A stretch of 64,000 nucleotides of DNA from Chloridium humicola (lineage: Eukaryota; Ascomycota; Sordariomycetes; Chaetosphaeriales; Chaetosphaeriaceae), in contig JAPDFF010000043.1 of the NCBI GenBank assembly GCA_027569505.1, forward strand, positions 144,577 through 208,576, written 5' to 3'. Under the pieces are notes generated by a model that did not search any database, was not told the DNA's origin, and saw nothing but the letters and a program-made list of their open reading frames with translations. Below, one piece after another: positions 1-8,557 of the stretch (position 1 is its first letter; every line of letters begins with the position of its first letter). The position numbers and the translations under genes are program-made.

Positions 1-1583
1 CTTCAGGAGACCACAGGGCGTGTTCTTGAACATCCATGATATCGACCGCGTGCGTCATGATCTGTCGCTGTGGGGCACGGAGGATGACATTGACTACATC
101 GTGGTCACAGGTGAGGGCATACCAGCTTACCGTTGCGAGTGTTGATAATAGCTGACACAGCTCAGACGGCGAGCAAATCCTCGGCATCGGCGACCAAGGG
201 TGCGGCGGCATCTTAATCTCAATCGCCAAGCTTATCCTCATGACGGTCTGCGGCGGGATACATCCCAACCGTGTGCTGCCCGTGGTGCTGGACTGCGGCA
301 CCGACAACGAGGCGCTGCTGAACGACCCCCTGTATCTGGGCCTCAAGGAGAAGCGGATTCGCGGGGAGAAGTACGACAAGCTAGTCGAGACCTTCGTCAA
401 GTCTGCGCGGGAGTTGTACCCGAAAGCGTACATCCACTTTGAAGACTTTGGCTTCTGGAATGGTAATTGCGGCAAGAGAATGGCTCTGCGGCGGTGCTGA
501 CTCAGTTGCAGCGCGACGATTCCTCGACAAGTGGCGGCCAGAGATCCCCTGCTTTAACGACGACGTCCAGGGAACAGGCTGCGTGACTCTCGCGGCGATC
601 TTCGCTGGATTGCACATCTCGAAGCAGAAGTTGGGCGATCTTCGCCTGGTCATTTTTGGCGCGGGGACGGCCGGCGTGGGGATCGCAGACCAAGTTCGTG
701 ATGCGATCGTGACGGAACGAGGCGTCAGCAAGGAAGAGGCCGCAAAGCAGATATGGTACGCCGAGCCTTCTGATCATCCCCTCTGCGCATCTTGCTAACC
801 GCACGGATCAGGCTCATCGACAAGCAAGGCCTTCTGACGGACAAGGCTGAGGGTCTGTCCGACAGCCAGAAAACCTTTGCTAGGGAAGACTGGGGCGACG
901 AAAAGACCGACTTGCTGAGCGTGGTAAAGGAGGTCAAGCCAAACGTCCTGGTCGGGACGTCAACGGCGCCAAAGTCCTTCAGGGAGGAGATCGTTCGGGA
1001 GATGGCGTCACACGTGGAACGGCCCATCATCCTCCCGTTGTCGAACCCGACGAAGCTCCACGAGGCGGTGCCTGCCGACTTGCTCAAGTGGACCGATGGA
1101 AAGGCGCTCGTGGCCACGGGCAGCCCGTTCAAACCAGTCAAGGGTCCATGGGGATCAGACGGCGAGGAGATCGAGATTGAGGTGGCAGAGTGCAACAACA
1201 GCGTCGTGTTCCCAGGAATTGGTCTTGGAGGCGTGCTGTGCCGAACCAAGCTCGTCACCGACAAGATGCTCGTCGCAGCGGTTAACGGGGTGGTGGAGAT
1301 GAGCCCGGCGCTGGAGGATGACACGGCGCCATTGCTGCCGGGTGTCGATGTGGTGCGCGAGGTGAGCGTGAGGGTCGCAAGGAAGGTGATTCAGGCTGCC
1401 GTTGAGGAAGGAGTGGCGACGGAGAAGGGGATACCGGAGGGGGATGAAGAGCTGGACGGATGGATCATGGAGCAGATGTGGGATCCTGTCTACCGGCCGC
1501 TCACATACGTTGAGGCTCACACGGCAAGTCGTCAAGCCAAGGGAGAGCTGCGCGTCGTGGGGAGTTTGCCGCAGAGGGTGTAG
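1..1583 (+). CDS. NAD(P)-dependent malic enzyme, 5'-truncated by window edge
   Basis: Oxidatively decarboxylates malate to pyruvate, usually in the mitochondrion for the NAD form. Exons 1-110, 166-462, 512-755 and 812-1583 join in frame (introns 111-165, 463-511, 756-811, all GT-AG). The spliced product carries the family hallmarks in order: PQGVFLNIHD near the N-terminal domain, GEQILGIGDQG, CGTDNEALLNDPLY, HFEDFG followed by NARRFLDKWR, the metal/substrate motif FNDDVQGTG, a Rossmann dinucleotide loop FGAGTAGVGIAD, then LPLSNPT and the C-terminal lobe ending QRV. Roughly the first 80-150 residues lie outside the window, so targeting cannot be judged. The cofactor (NAD or NADP) is not decided here. 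Nothing looks broken. Family certain; subtype open. Confidence 0.95.
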
Positions 1584-1958
1584 GGGGGGGTTTTGAGCCA
1601 ATTATAACAGCCCTGGTGGCTTTTATCATTCCAAAGATTAGATTTTGAAAGATTGATCGAGTTTAGCGTGACAGGTCGGCTGAAAACGCTGTTGATCTCA
1701 GCGCTGAAGTTCAAGGATCAATTGGGTCATGAATCATTTGGTGGTGGGGAAGAAGTTGGTGTTCTGGACCCCTCAAAATCGGGGTTAGGGTCTCTAAAAA
1801 ACAGGGACCCGCACACGTGACCGCTCACAATTTGGGTAGGGTTTCTGGTCCACACCAAAAATTATCGCGACTGGCCCTCAATTTCCAGGTGTGTTCTGCG
1901 TCTCCCGAAATTTCGACTCCCCATCGACAAGTCGCATTTCCGCAACCACACCGACACA
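1584..1958. promoter_or_regulatory. Intergenic; RPL23 promoter with Tbf1-like and Cbf1-like boxes
   Basis: Between the malic enzyme stop and the L23 start. Two telomere-like TAGGG boxes (GGGTTAGGGTC near 1782-1792, GGGTAGGGTTTC near 1834-1845) flank a palindromic CACGTG followed by AC (1814-1821). The latter resembles a Cbf1 site (RTCACRTG). Tbf1 plus Cbf1 site pairs are known in ribosomal protein promoters of Candida albicans. Use of the same pair here is inference from motif and position, about 115-175 bp before the start codon. Confidence 0.5.
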
Positions 1959-2834
1959 ATGGCCAAGATCTCGTGAGTCTACGCCGTTGCATTGCGTTTT
2001 CCGCCCTTTTCGATCAGCAACCGCCGAACCTGCCGACCGCCGCTCTCCGCCACTGCAAAGGAAGATTTGGAAGAGGGGGAAGTGCTGCTAGGCAAACAGG
2101 AATGAAGGATTGCAGGGAGAGCGACGGTCGACAGCGGCACGCGGAAGCTCTCGAAAATCTGCGTTCAACATTGCGTCGCTCGTGCTAACCTTCGTCAACA
2201 GGCGTGGTGCCCCTGGTGGCAAGCTTAAGATGACCCTGGGTCTCCCGGTGTACGTGCGATTCCGTTCCTGCCCGCCCGACGACCGATTCCCGATCGAACA
2301 GACCGACGAGACCTGAAACGAAGGGGTTTTCTTAGAGGCACACCGCTAACAGGAGGACAGCGGTGCCATCATGAACTGCGCCGACAACTCGGGTGCCCGC
2401 AACCTGTACATTATCTCCGTCAAGGGTATCGGTGCCCGCCTCAACAGGCTGCCCGCTGGCGGTGTCGGCGACATGGTGATGGCCACAGTCAAGAAGGGCA
2501 AGCCTGAGCTCAGGAAGAAGGTCCACCCCGCCGTCATCGTCCGCCAGGCCAAGCCGTGGAAGCGCTTCGACGGTGTCTTCCTCTACTTCGAGGACAACGC
2601 CGGTGTGGTACGTGGTTCCTCAGGGAACTCGGGGAGAGCAGAGACCATACCGCCAGATGGAGGACCGCTCTTCCTCAGGTCGCTGCGTCCCTTTGACACG
2701 GCTGAATGCTAACGGATCGGCAGATCGTCAACCCCAAGGGTGAGATGAAGGGCTCCGCCATCACCGGCCCCGTCGGCAAGGAGGCTGCTGAGCTCTGGCC
2801 CCGTATTGCCAGCAACTCCGGTGTTGTCATGTAA
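1959..2834 (+). CDS. RPL23: 60S ribosomal protein L23 (uL14)
   Basis: Large-subunit ribosomal protein of the uL14 family, near the factor-binding side of the 60S subunit. Four exons, 1959-1972, 2202-2249, 2361-2607 and 2724-2834, give 139 aa, the usual fungal length (137-140). The tiny first exon encodes MAKIS with a split Ser codon. After it come RGAPGGKLKM, the conserved GAIMNCADNSGARN, KKGKPELRKK, FLYFEDNAGVIVNPKGEMKG and ITGPVGKEAAELWPRIASNSG. Introns are 229, 111 and 116 bp, longer than the 50-60 bp typical of this window, as is common in fungal ribosomal protein genes. The second donor is GTACGT inside the Val codon of GLPVGA; splicing there restores the conserved Val-Gly. I looked for a C/D-box snoRNA in intron 1 and saw none. 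Confidence 0.97.
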
Positions 2835-3287
2835 AGGGTTTCTTGGGCAATCGATGGGTCTTCGGCGCGTGGGATTTCGGGAACGACCGATTCTGTCACC
2901 GGCAATAATCTTCCGCTTCAGACGAGGAGGATCGGGACGACAGGCCAAAAAAGGCCTGGGCCGGATGGACAGGCTTTGCATTTCTGGCTGCGGCGTGCTA
3001 GGGGGTCATACCAGTGCATGATATAAAGGTCAATTCAGAATCAAGTTCTTCGAACCCAGGTGCTCCTGGCCCGGCATTTCTTGACAATCGGCTGCAGTTG
3101 GGGTGCACTGGAATCAAGATGCGATGACGCGACGCGACATAGGAACCAACAACACTCTGAAACTTCGATTAGACTCCTTCGAGCAACTCAACTTCGCGCA
3201 CCACGACAATAGTTTCCAGATTTTTGGCCCGGCTTTTGCGCTTCGAGACGCAGGCTGCGTACACTCCACATCCATCCCGCCTCTCCA
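2835..3287. other. Convergent intergenic spacer
   Basis: 453 bp between the 3' ends of the L23 gene and the hydrolase gene. It should hold both 3' UTRs. No ORF with family resemblance, no RNA gene and no repeat seen. Confidence 0.6.
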
Positions 3288-4364
3288 TCACTCCTTCAGC
3301 CAGTCCAACAACGCCCGGTGGAATCTGTCTGGCGCCTGGATCTGCGGCGCATGCCCCAGGTCAGGGAACTCGACGAGCGTGCTGTTCAAAATGGCAGCCA
3401 ACGCCTCCCTCCCCAGAACATCGTAATGCCCCAACCTCTCCTGCACCTGCGGCGGCGACCACTGTTTCCCAATCGCCGTCGTATCCTTCGCCCCAATCAA
3501 TAACAACGTCCTCGCCTTCAACAGCCCCAACTCATACACCACCGGCTGCGTCAGCACCATATCCACCACCCTCGCCTGGCACTGCACAAACGCCTCCCCC
3601 TCCCTGCCGCGGTACACGTCCACCAACATGTTAACCCACGTGTCGTACTCCGGCTTCCACATCCCAGCGTAGTAGGTTGCCTCCTCGTACGCGCGGATGC
3701 TGGCGTATGTGCTGGCGCGCTCGGTTTGCACCGTCTCGTCGATGGAGATGTAGGGCACGCCCAGCGCCTTCCAGTCTTCGAGGCCGATTGGGTTCGCGAG
3801 GACAAGCTTGGAGACGAGGGCTGGATACATGAGTGCGAGGCGCGTGGCGAGCATTCCGCCGAGGGAGTGCCCGATGACGGTCAGGTTGTCTGAATCCCTG
3901 ACGCCGAGGGTGGCCAAGAGGTCCCGTGTGTTGAGCGCGAGTTGGTGCAGGGTGAATTGGTAGTTGAGGGGCTTGGAGGACTTGCAGAAGCCGATTTGGT
4001 CGGGGATGATGACGCGGTAGCCGGCGGAGGTGAGGATGGAGGCGGTTTGTTGCCATGTGGCAGAGCAGAAGTTTTTGCCGTGGAGGAGCACGGCCGTTTT
4101 GGCTGCGGATGGCCTCTTGCCATACTCATAGCGGTAACCTCGCTCAGCTGGGACGTCCATGTAGGCCATCTCTAGGGCTTGCCCTTGGGAGGTGAAGTTG
4201 TAGAGCTGGATGGGCCATGGATACGTGAAGTTTGAGCCGTGGAGGTTGGAGGGGAAGGGGCCGTTGACGATGTTGTCTTTGGAGGTGATCAAGGAGGAGG
4301 CGAGACATGCTGAGAGGAAGAATAGAAGAAAGAAATACCGGGTGTCGGCAGAGAATTTCATCAT
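3288..4364 (-). CDS. Alpha/beta hydrolase with signal peptide or anchor
   Basis: Intronless, 358 aa. The N-terminus has a hydrophobic stretch (residues about 9-25, YFFLLFFLSACLASSL), so the protein is probably secreted or ER-inserted; there are N-glycosylation sequons (for example NFT at 45-47 and 56-58). The alpha/beta-hydrolase core is clear: LLHGKNF oxyanion region (about 93-99), PDQIGFCKS (121-129), nucleophile elbow GHSLGG with Ser167, acid in LLLIGAKD (Asp294) and base in PDLGHAP (His338). This resembles fungal relatives of haloalkane dehalogenase/epoxide hydrolase-type proteins, but with Ser as nucleophile an esterase or lipase-like activity is more likely. The substrate cannot be read from sequence. 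The start at 4364 gives MMKF; the second Met is equally possible. Confidence 0.88.
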   Translation of the reverse strand: MMKFSADTRYFFLLFFLSACLASSLITSKDNIVNGPFPSNLHGSNFTYPWPIQLYNFTSQGQALEMAYMDVPAERGYRYEYGKRPSAAKTAVLLHGKNFCSATWQQTASILTSAGYRVIIPDQIGFCKSSKPLNYQFTLHQLALNTRDLLATLGVRDSDNLTVIGHSLGGMLATRLALMYPALVSKLVLANPIGLEDWKALGVPYISIDETVQTERASTYASIRAYEEATYYAGMWKPEYDTWVNMLVDVYRGREGEAFVQCQARVVDMVLTQPVVYELGLLKARTLLLIGAKDTTAIGKQWSPPQVQERLGHYDVLGREALAAILNSTLVEFPDLGHAPQIQAPDRFHRALLDWLKE

Positions 4365-4776
4365 GCTTGCTGCGGATGTCTTACGGCGATATGTGTTGAC
4401 AGAATTGAGTAAAGAGAACTAAACTCACGATGCATCCGATCCCTTCGAGTCTCCATTGCCACACCGATCACCCCATCTTAGTCTTACTCGGAGGGTGTTA
4501 CCCCTACCTCAACCAGCAAATCATGCCCTAAAAAGAAAGCTGCACCTGCGAACCAAGTCCTTCGACCCGAAATACCGGGTGACCACGGAGGGGAAAGAGC
4601 AGCACGCAATCTAAATGAGCATACAGGAGCAGGTTTGTGTCGGGGTCGGAACGTCCTTCGGAACTTTCATCCCAAACAACATCATATGCACAACTTCACC
4701 AAGAGAAGGGCGCCTGACAAAAGAAAAGGATGCCAAAACTCGAAAAAGAAACAGACAATCTGTTGTTACTTGGACT
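4365..4776. other. Spacer between hydrolase and tRNA-Val
   Basis: Probably the hydrolase promoter (minus strand) and the tRNA downstream region. No further gene seen. Confidence 0.5.
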
Positions 4777-4850
4777 TGATCAGACCCGGGCTTGAACCGG
4801 AGACCTTCAGTGTGTTAGACTGACGTGATAACCAACTACACCATCCGACC
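4777..4850 (-). tRNA. tRNA-Val(AAC)
   Basis: 74 nt cloverleaf on the minus strand, no intron. Acceptor stem GGTCGGA pairs with TCTGATC (two G-T wobbles), discriminator A. Anticodon stem TCAGT/ACTGA encloses loop CTAACAC with anticodon AAC. The T arm has the GTTCAAGCC core with a 5-bp stem. The A box TGGTGTAGTTGG and B box GGTTCAAGCC are intact. Confidence 0.96.
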
Positions 4851-5312
4851 AATGGATGCTCTTGTTGAGCATGTTTGAGATATGTGAGTGGAGACAAACT
4901 GTGGATCGCGTCAGGGATGGAGTTTGCTGAAATGCTATTCTCACCATGATGGCACGAAAACAGCTGTGAATGGGTTAGGGTTCTGTGCGCGAGTTGAAGT
5001 GGGACCACTGTCTGAATAAACCCGGACGCTGACCCCTGGTTGTAGTTAACAGGACTGGAGGTGTCCCTGGGAGCACGCAGAAGGAATCAAGAAACGCCGA
5101 ATGACTTCTGTATCAAGAACAATGAAAAAACAGAGTGACTGATGCTCTCAAGGGTCGCAAAATGAAGACGTGCGAAGGGCATCTCAGTCAACACACCCTT
5201 GTTCATTAGTCTCTTGGACAAACCTGGTTGCAAAACTTAGCAGAAGAGAAACCAGAATGTCCCGAATACAAATGCCCTGATCTTATTCTTGTGTAAATTG
5301 TTTCTGATGCTT
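4851..5312. other. Spacer upstream of tRNA-Val and 3' of the HET gene
   Basis: Contains GGGTTAGGGTTC near 4973-4984, a telomere-like box. No gene seen. Confidence 0.4.
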
Positions 5313-7382
5313 CTACGACGGTTGATCGACCCGATCCTCCCTCGGCTGCTGTGTAACCTCCCATAGCATAGATGACATGCCCAGCTCGATCACCCCCTTC
5401 TTCTTCCGCACAGCCTTTGTATTCACCGTCCGCTGGTAGTCCTTCTCCCACTTCTCAATAAACGTGACACTTCCTGACAGCTTCATCTCATAGCCCGGTT
5501 TAAATACCCAGCTTCTACTCCCATTCTTGGCCCCCTCACCCACTTCCTCGTGCCCTCCGGTTTCACTCACTGGGTTCATCACATCAACTAGAATCGTCCT
5601 CCTCGACCCCAAGCCCTCCTTTAACCCAGCCACACTAACCTCCACCACCCCCGGTCTTTCCCATACCTCTTTCGCCAGCTCAACCAACCGCTCACTCTGG
5701 CTGCCATTCCCAAGGTCCTTCACCCACTGAACCAAATCAACCCAACAGCCCCTCCCCACCCCCTCCACAAGCACCCTTACAACAAACCCACAGCCTAAAT
5801 GTTTGTTCCAAAACGTCACCACCGCCAACTGATACAACCCCCCCTCCCTTCTCATCGAAACCCCCGCCAACCGTATCGTCCCAAACTCTTTATTCCACAC
5901 TGCCTCCTGCCCCTGGACATCAACCACCTGATACCCCGGCGCAAACAGGTCTGCCGCGCGGAGAATAATTACCTCCTCCGCTGCGAGATTATAGCGCGGA
6001 ATTAGGGAAAGGGTGTTGGGAATGTAGATGAGTCTTGGTTTGGCCGTGGCAATTTCTTGTGGTGAGACAACCGTGGGGGAGTGGGTGTGAGTGCGGAGAA
6101 AGACATTGGGGGTTGAGGTTGCGGTGAGGAGAATTGCTAGGCGGGAAGAGGGATCGTGTGCCGGCTGGCAGTTGAGGATTGCGAAGTGTTGGTTCCGGGT
6201 GGGGGTGGGGGTAATAGGGAGGGTGATGTGCAGCCCGGCGTTGGTCATGGTGTAGGAGGTGGTGGTGTGGGTTGGTGGAGGTGTGGTGATGATGTGTTGC
6301 ATGCCGGCAAAGTCGCGAGGGGATTTGGCGAGGACGATGGTGGTTCCGGTCATCTTGTCGTAGGCAATGTCGTCCAGATCTTGGGGAGATGGAGGGCTCT
6401 GACCAAGTGTTCCCCAGGAGAAGATGGAATGATCGTCAGACCGCTTAATGATCTCTTCCTGCAGTCGAAGGAAGGCATTATTCCCCTCGCCGTAGATGAT
6501 GGGCATGTTGACGCCAAAAAGTCCCATGAGCGAATAGGCCATGTCTTCGGGTCTTGTTGTTGTCCGGTTGGCAGCCCAGGACATGCGCTGTGCGGCGCTG
6601 GCGTAATGAATGAACTTCGGTTCGAGGAGCGTCAACTCGTCAATTTCAGTCATCTTCTCAATAGACTTGACAAGAGAAGACTTTGTTCCCAGAAGTCTCC
6701 ATCCTTTGGCGTAAAACATCACCTGCCGAGGGGCCAGCAGCTCCTGGAGCGTCCACCCTCGAGTGAACCACCTGCTCTTGTTGAAGTGGTCCTTCCAAGT
6801 CAAGTAACCTTCCGTGAAGTCGTCGAAATTTACGTCTTCCAGGTAGGCATAACACACAGCAGCCTGCTCGTACCACCTGAACATGGAGTTGATGGCTTCT
6901 GAGACCTCGGCGCTGCTGCGCTTGTCGATGCAACAGGTGTCGACCCAAACGTATCGGTACCCGTCCTTTTCCGCCTGACCGCAGGCGTATGCAACCTTGG
7001 CGTAGCCTGCTTTGAGCTCGAAAGAGTGACGTGAAGTGGACGACCCAAGGTCATTGAGGCTCTCGTGGACTTCCTCAGGCTCGTTTTCCTGGCCGTTGGT
7101 AAGAGCAGGGAGGGAAGAGCCGTTCAAACGGGTGCGGGTTCCTCGAAATGCCATGAGCATGGAAGAAAGCAACATTAACCTCATGGTGTCGGCGCTGTCT
7201 GTGGACTTTTGGATCATACGGGTTGGATATTCGTTCCGGGGCCGGCGGTGTCTGGTGATAGCTTCCATCTCGTAAAGTGACACCTCCGCATCGCCCCAGG
7301 TGTGAGACAAAATCGCATATGGAGGGATGTCGAAGCCGTGGAATTCCTCAAATTCTCGAGTGAAGACATTCAGGAGTCTCAT
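5313..7382 (-). CDS. HET-domain (heterokaryon incompatibility) protein
   Basis: Intronless, 689 aa. The HET domain is a fungal cell-death/non-self recognition module, TIR-like in fold. Motifs appear in order: YAILSHTWGD (22-31), a long insert with Ser/Thr-rich sequence, YVWVDTCCIDK (about residue 140-150), SMFRWYEQAAVCYAYL, SRWFTRGWTLQELLAP, RMSWAANRTTTRPEDMAYSLMGLFGVNMPIIYGEG and FLRLQEEIIKRSDDHSIFSW. This is the layout of HET-D/HET-E N-termini, but no NACHT or WD40 repeats follow. Instead there are about 370 residues of beta-rich sequence that I do not recognise. Such single-HET genes are numerous in Sordariomycetes, and whether this one controls incompatibility is unknown. The frame is intact, with ATG at 7382. 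Confidence 0.93.
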   Translation of the reverse strand: MRLLNVFTREFEEFHGFDIPPYAILSHTWGDAEVSLYEMEAITRHRRPRNEYPTRMIQKSTDSADTMRLMLLSSMLMAFRGTRTRLNGSSLPALTNGQENEPEEVHESLNDLGSSTSRHSFELKAGYAKVAYACGQAEKDGYRYVWVDTCCIDKRSSAEVSEAINSMFRWYEQAAVCYAYLEDVNFDDFTEGYLTWKDHFNKSRWFTRGWTLQELLAPRQVMFYAKGWRLLGTKSSLVKSIEKMTEIDELTLLEPKFIHYASAAQRMSWAANRTTTRPEDMAYSLMGLFGVNMPIIYGEGNNAFLRLQEEIIKRSDDHSIFSWGTLGQSPPSPQDLDDIAYDKMTGTTIVLAKSPRDFAGMQHIITTPPPTHTTTSYTMTNAGLHITLPITPTPTRNQHFAILNCQPAHDPSSRLAILLTATSTPNVFLRTHTHSPTVVSPQEIATAKPRLIYIPNTLSLIPRYNLAAEEVIILRAADLFAPGYQVVDVQGQEAVWNKEFGTIRLAGVSMRREGGLYQLAVVTFWNKHLGCGFVVRVLVEGVGRGCWVDLVQWVKDLGNGSQSERLVELAKEVWERPGVVEVSVAGLKEGLGSRRTILVDVMNPVSETGGHEEVGEGAKNGSRSWVFKPGYEMKLSGSVTFIEKWEKDYQRTVNTKAVRKKKGVIELGMSSMLWEVTQQPREDRVDQPS

Positions 7383-8557
7383 TTTGCAAAAACAGAAAAA
7401 AAGATATCGAATTCGTGATCGTAATAGGATAAGGACGGAACGGGCTAAGGAACTGAGTGTCTTCGAGAACCAGGCGATTTGCAGAGATGTGAACGTGGTT
7501 TTTATCCATGCCCCATTGCAAAAGAAACTGACTCAGACAGAGAATTCATCCGTTCAATGCTCAACTCAAAGTTTGTTGGAGCGAGTGGTTGTTTACCAGG
7601 TGGCCCAATCAGAAATTTCGTCCAACGTGCCTGACCTCGAGTATCATCGGGTTCTGTTAGGCATCGAGTCGCCCACTCCGGCTGCCCAAACATCCGATGG
7701 GGATTTCCAGGACTCGACAACAAAGGCAAAGTCCTGCGTGTCTTCGAAAGCCTGTTCCTTGTGTTTCAAGACAACTAACTCCAGGACAAGTCGAGTTGAC
7801 CTGTTTTTGTTGGGATCAACACGGAGATGAATCCTAGAGGCTTCAGCATGTCTTACTAAGGAGAAGAGAAGCTGATCTGAAACATCTCATGGGGACACCT
7901 GTTGACAAACCATCACTGTCACACTCCTTGCGATGCCTCCTCCCAAATATTGTCATGTACTGTATGTATTCTTTGCCCCTCATGATACTGACAGAGATAC
8001 TCTCTACTAATCTACACCCCCATGAAAAAAGCAAAGCCAAACGCCAATCTTCCAATCCATCCAGTTCGCCATCGAATCCCAACTGAACCCAATCATGATG
8101 ATGTCCATGGACCATTCATGACATGCACCGAACCGTATCAGCGCCGCGCAAATGCAGACAGACAGACAAGACGCCCCGTCCCAATGAATGCCCTGATGCT
8201 CAGGATGATGAAAAATGACCATACCCAGCCTTTTCGGACAAAGAGAACCGTTGTCGTAAACCGAGCCGATTTTGTTTTCCTGAACCGTTGCAGTTGCCCA
8301 GGAATCCGCCAGACGCCGAAAGAAAACCCAGTCTTGACAAAAAGGAAAAAAAGAAAAAACCCCTGTCCCCATATGTTGTTGTTGTTGTTGTTGTTGTTGT
8401 TACACCCCTCCTCTGTTCTTCGCATTCAGCTCTCTTCGTATCGTCGCATCATCATCCCCCACAAACACCAAACCATGTGATGACCTGCATCACTTCCACC
8501 ACAACATCCATCCCATCCACCACATCTCACTCCCACCCGCCACCATGAAATTGCCAC
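7383..8557. other. Gene-free interval with (GTT)9 microsatellite
   Basis: Divides the HET gene promoter from the 3' end of the next minus-strand gene. No convincing coding sequence on either strand. A purine-rich A tract (about 8340-8359) precedes the microsatellite. Confidence 0.5.
8375..8401. repeat. (GTT)9 microsatellite
   Basis: Nine perfect GTT units read directly from the sequence, in the presumed 3' UTR or downstream flank of the 8558-13195 gene. Confidence 0.95.

Noticed and set aside
1973..2201. Possible intronic snoRNA in RPL23 intron 1
   Set aside because: No convincing C box/D box pair or H/ACA hairpins seen; the intron length is normal for a ribosomal protein gene.
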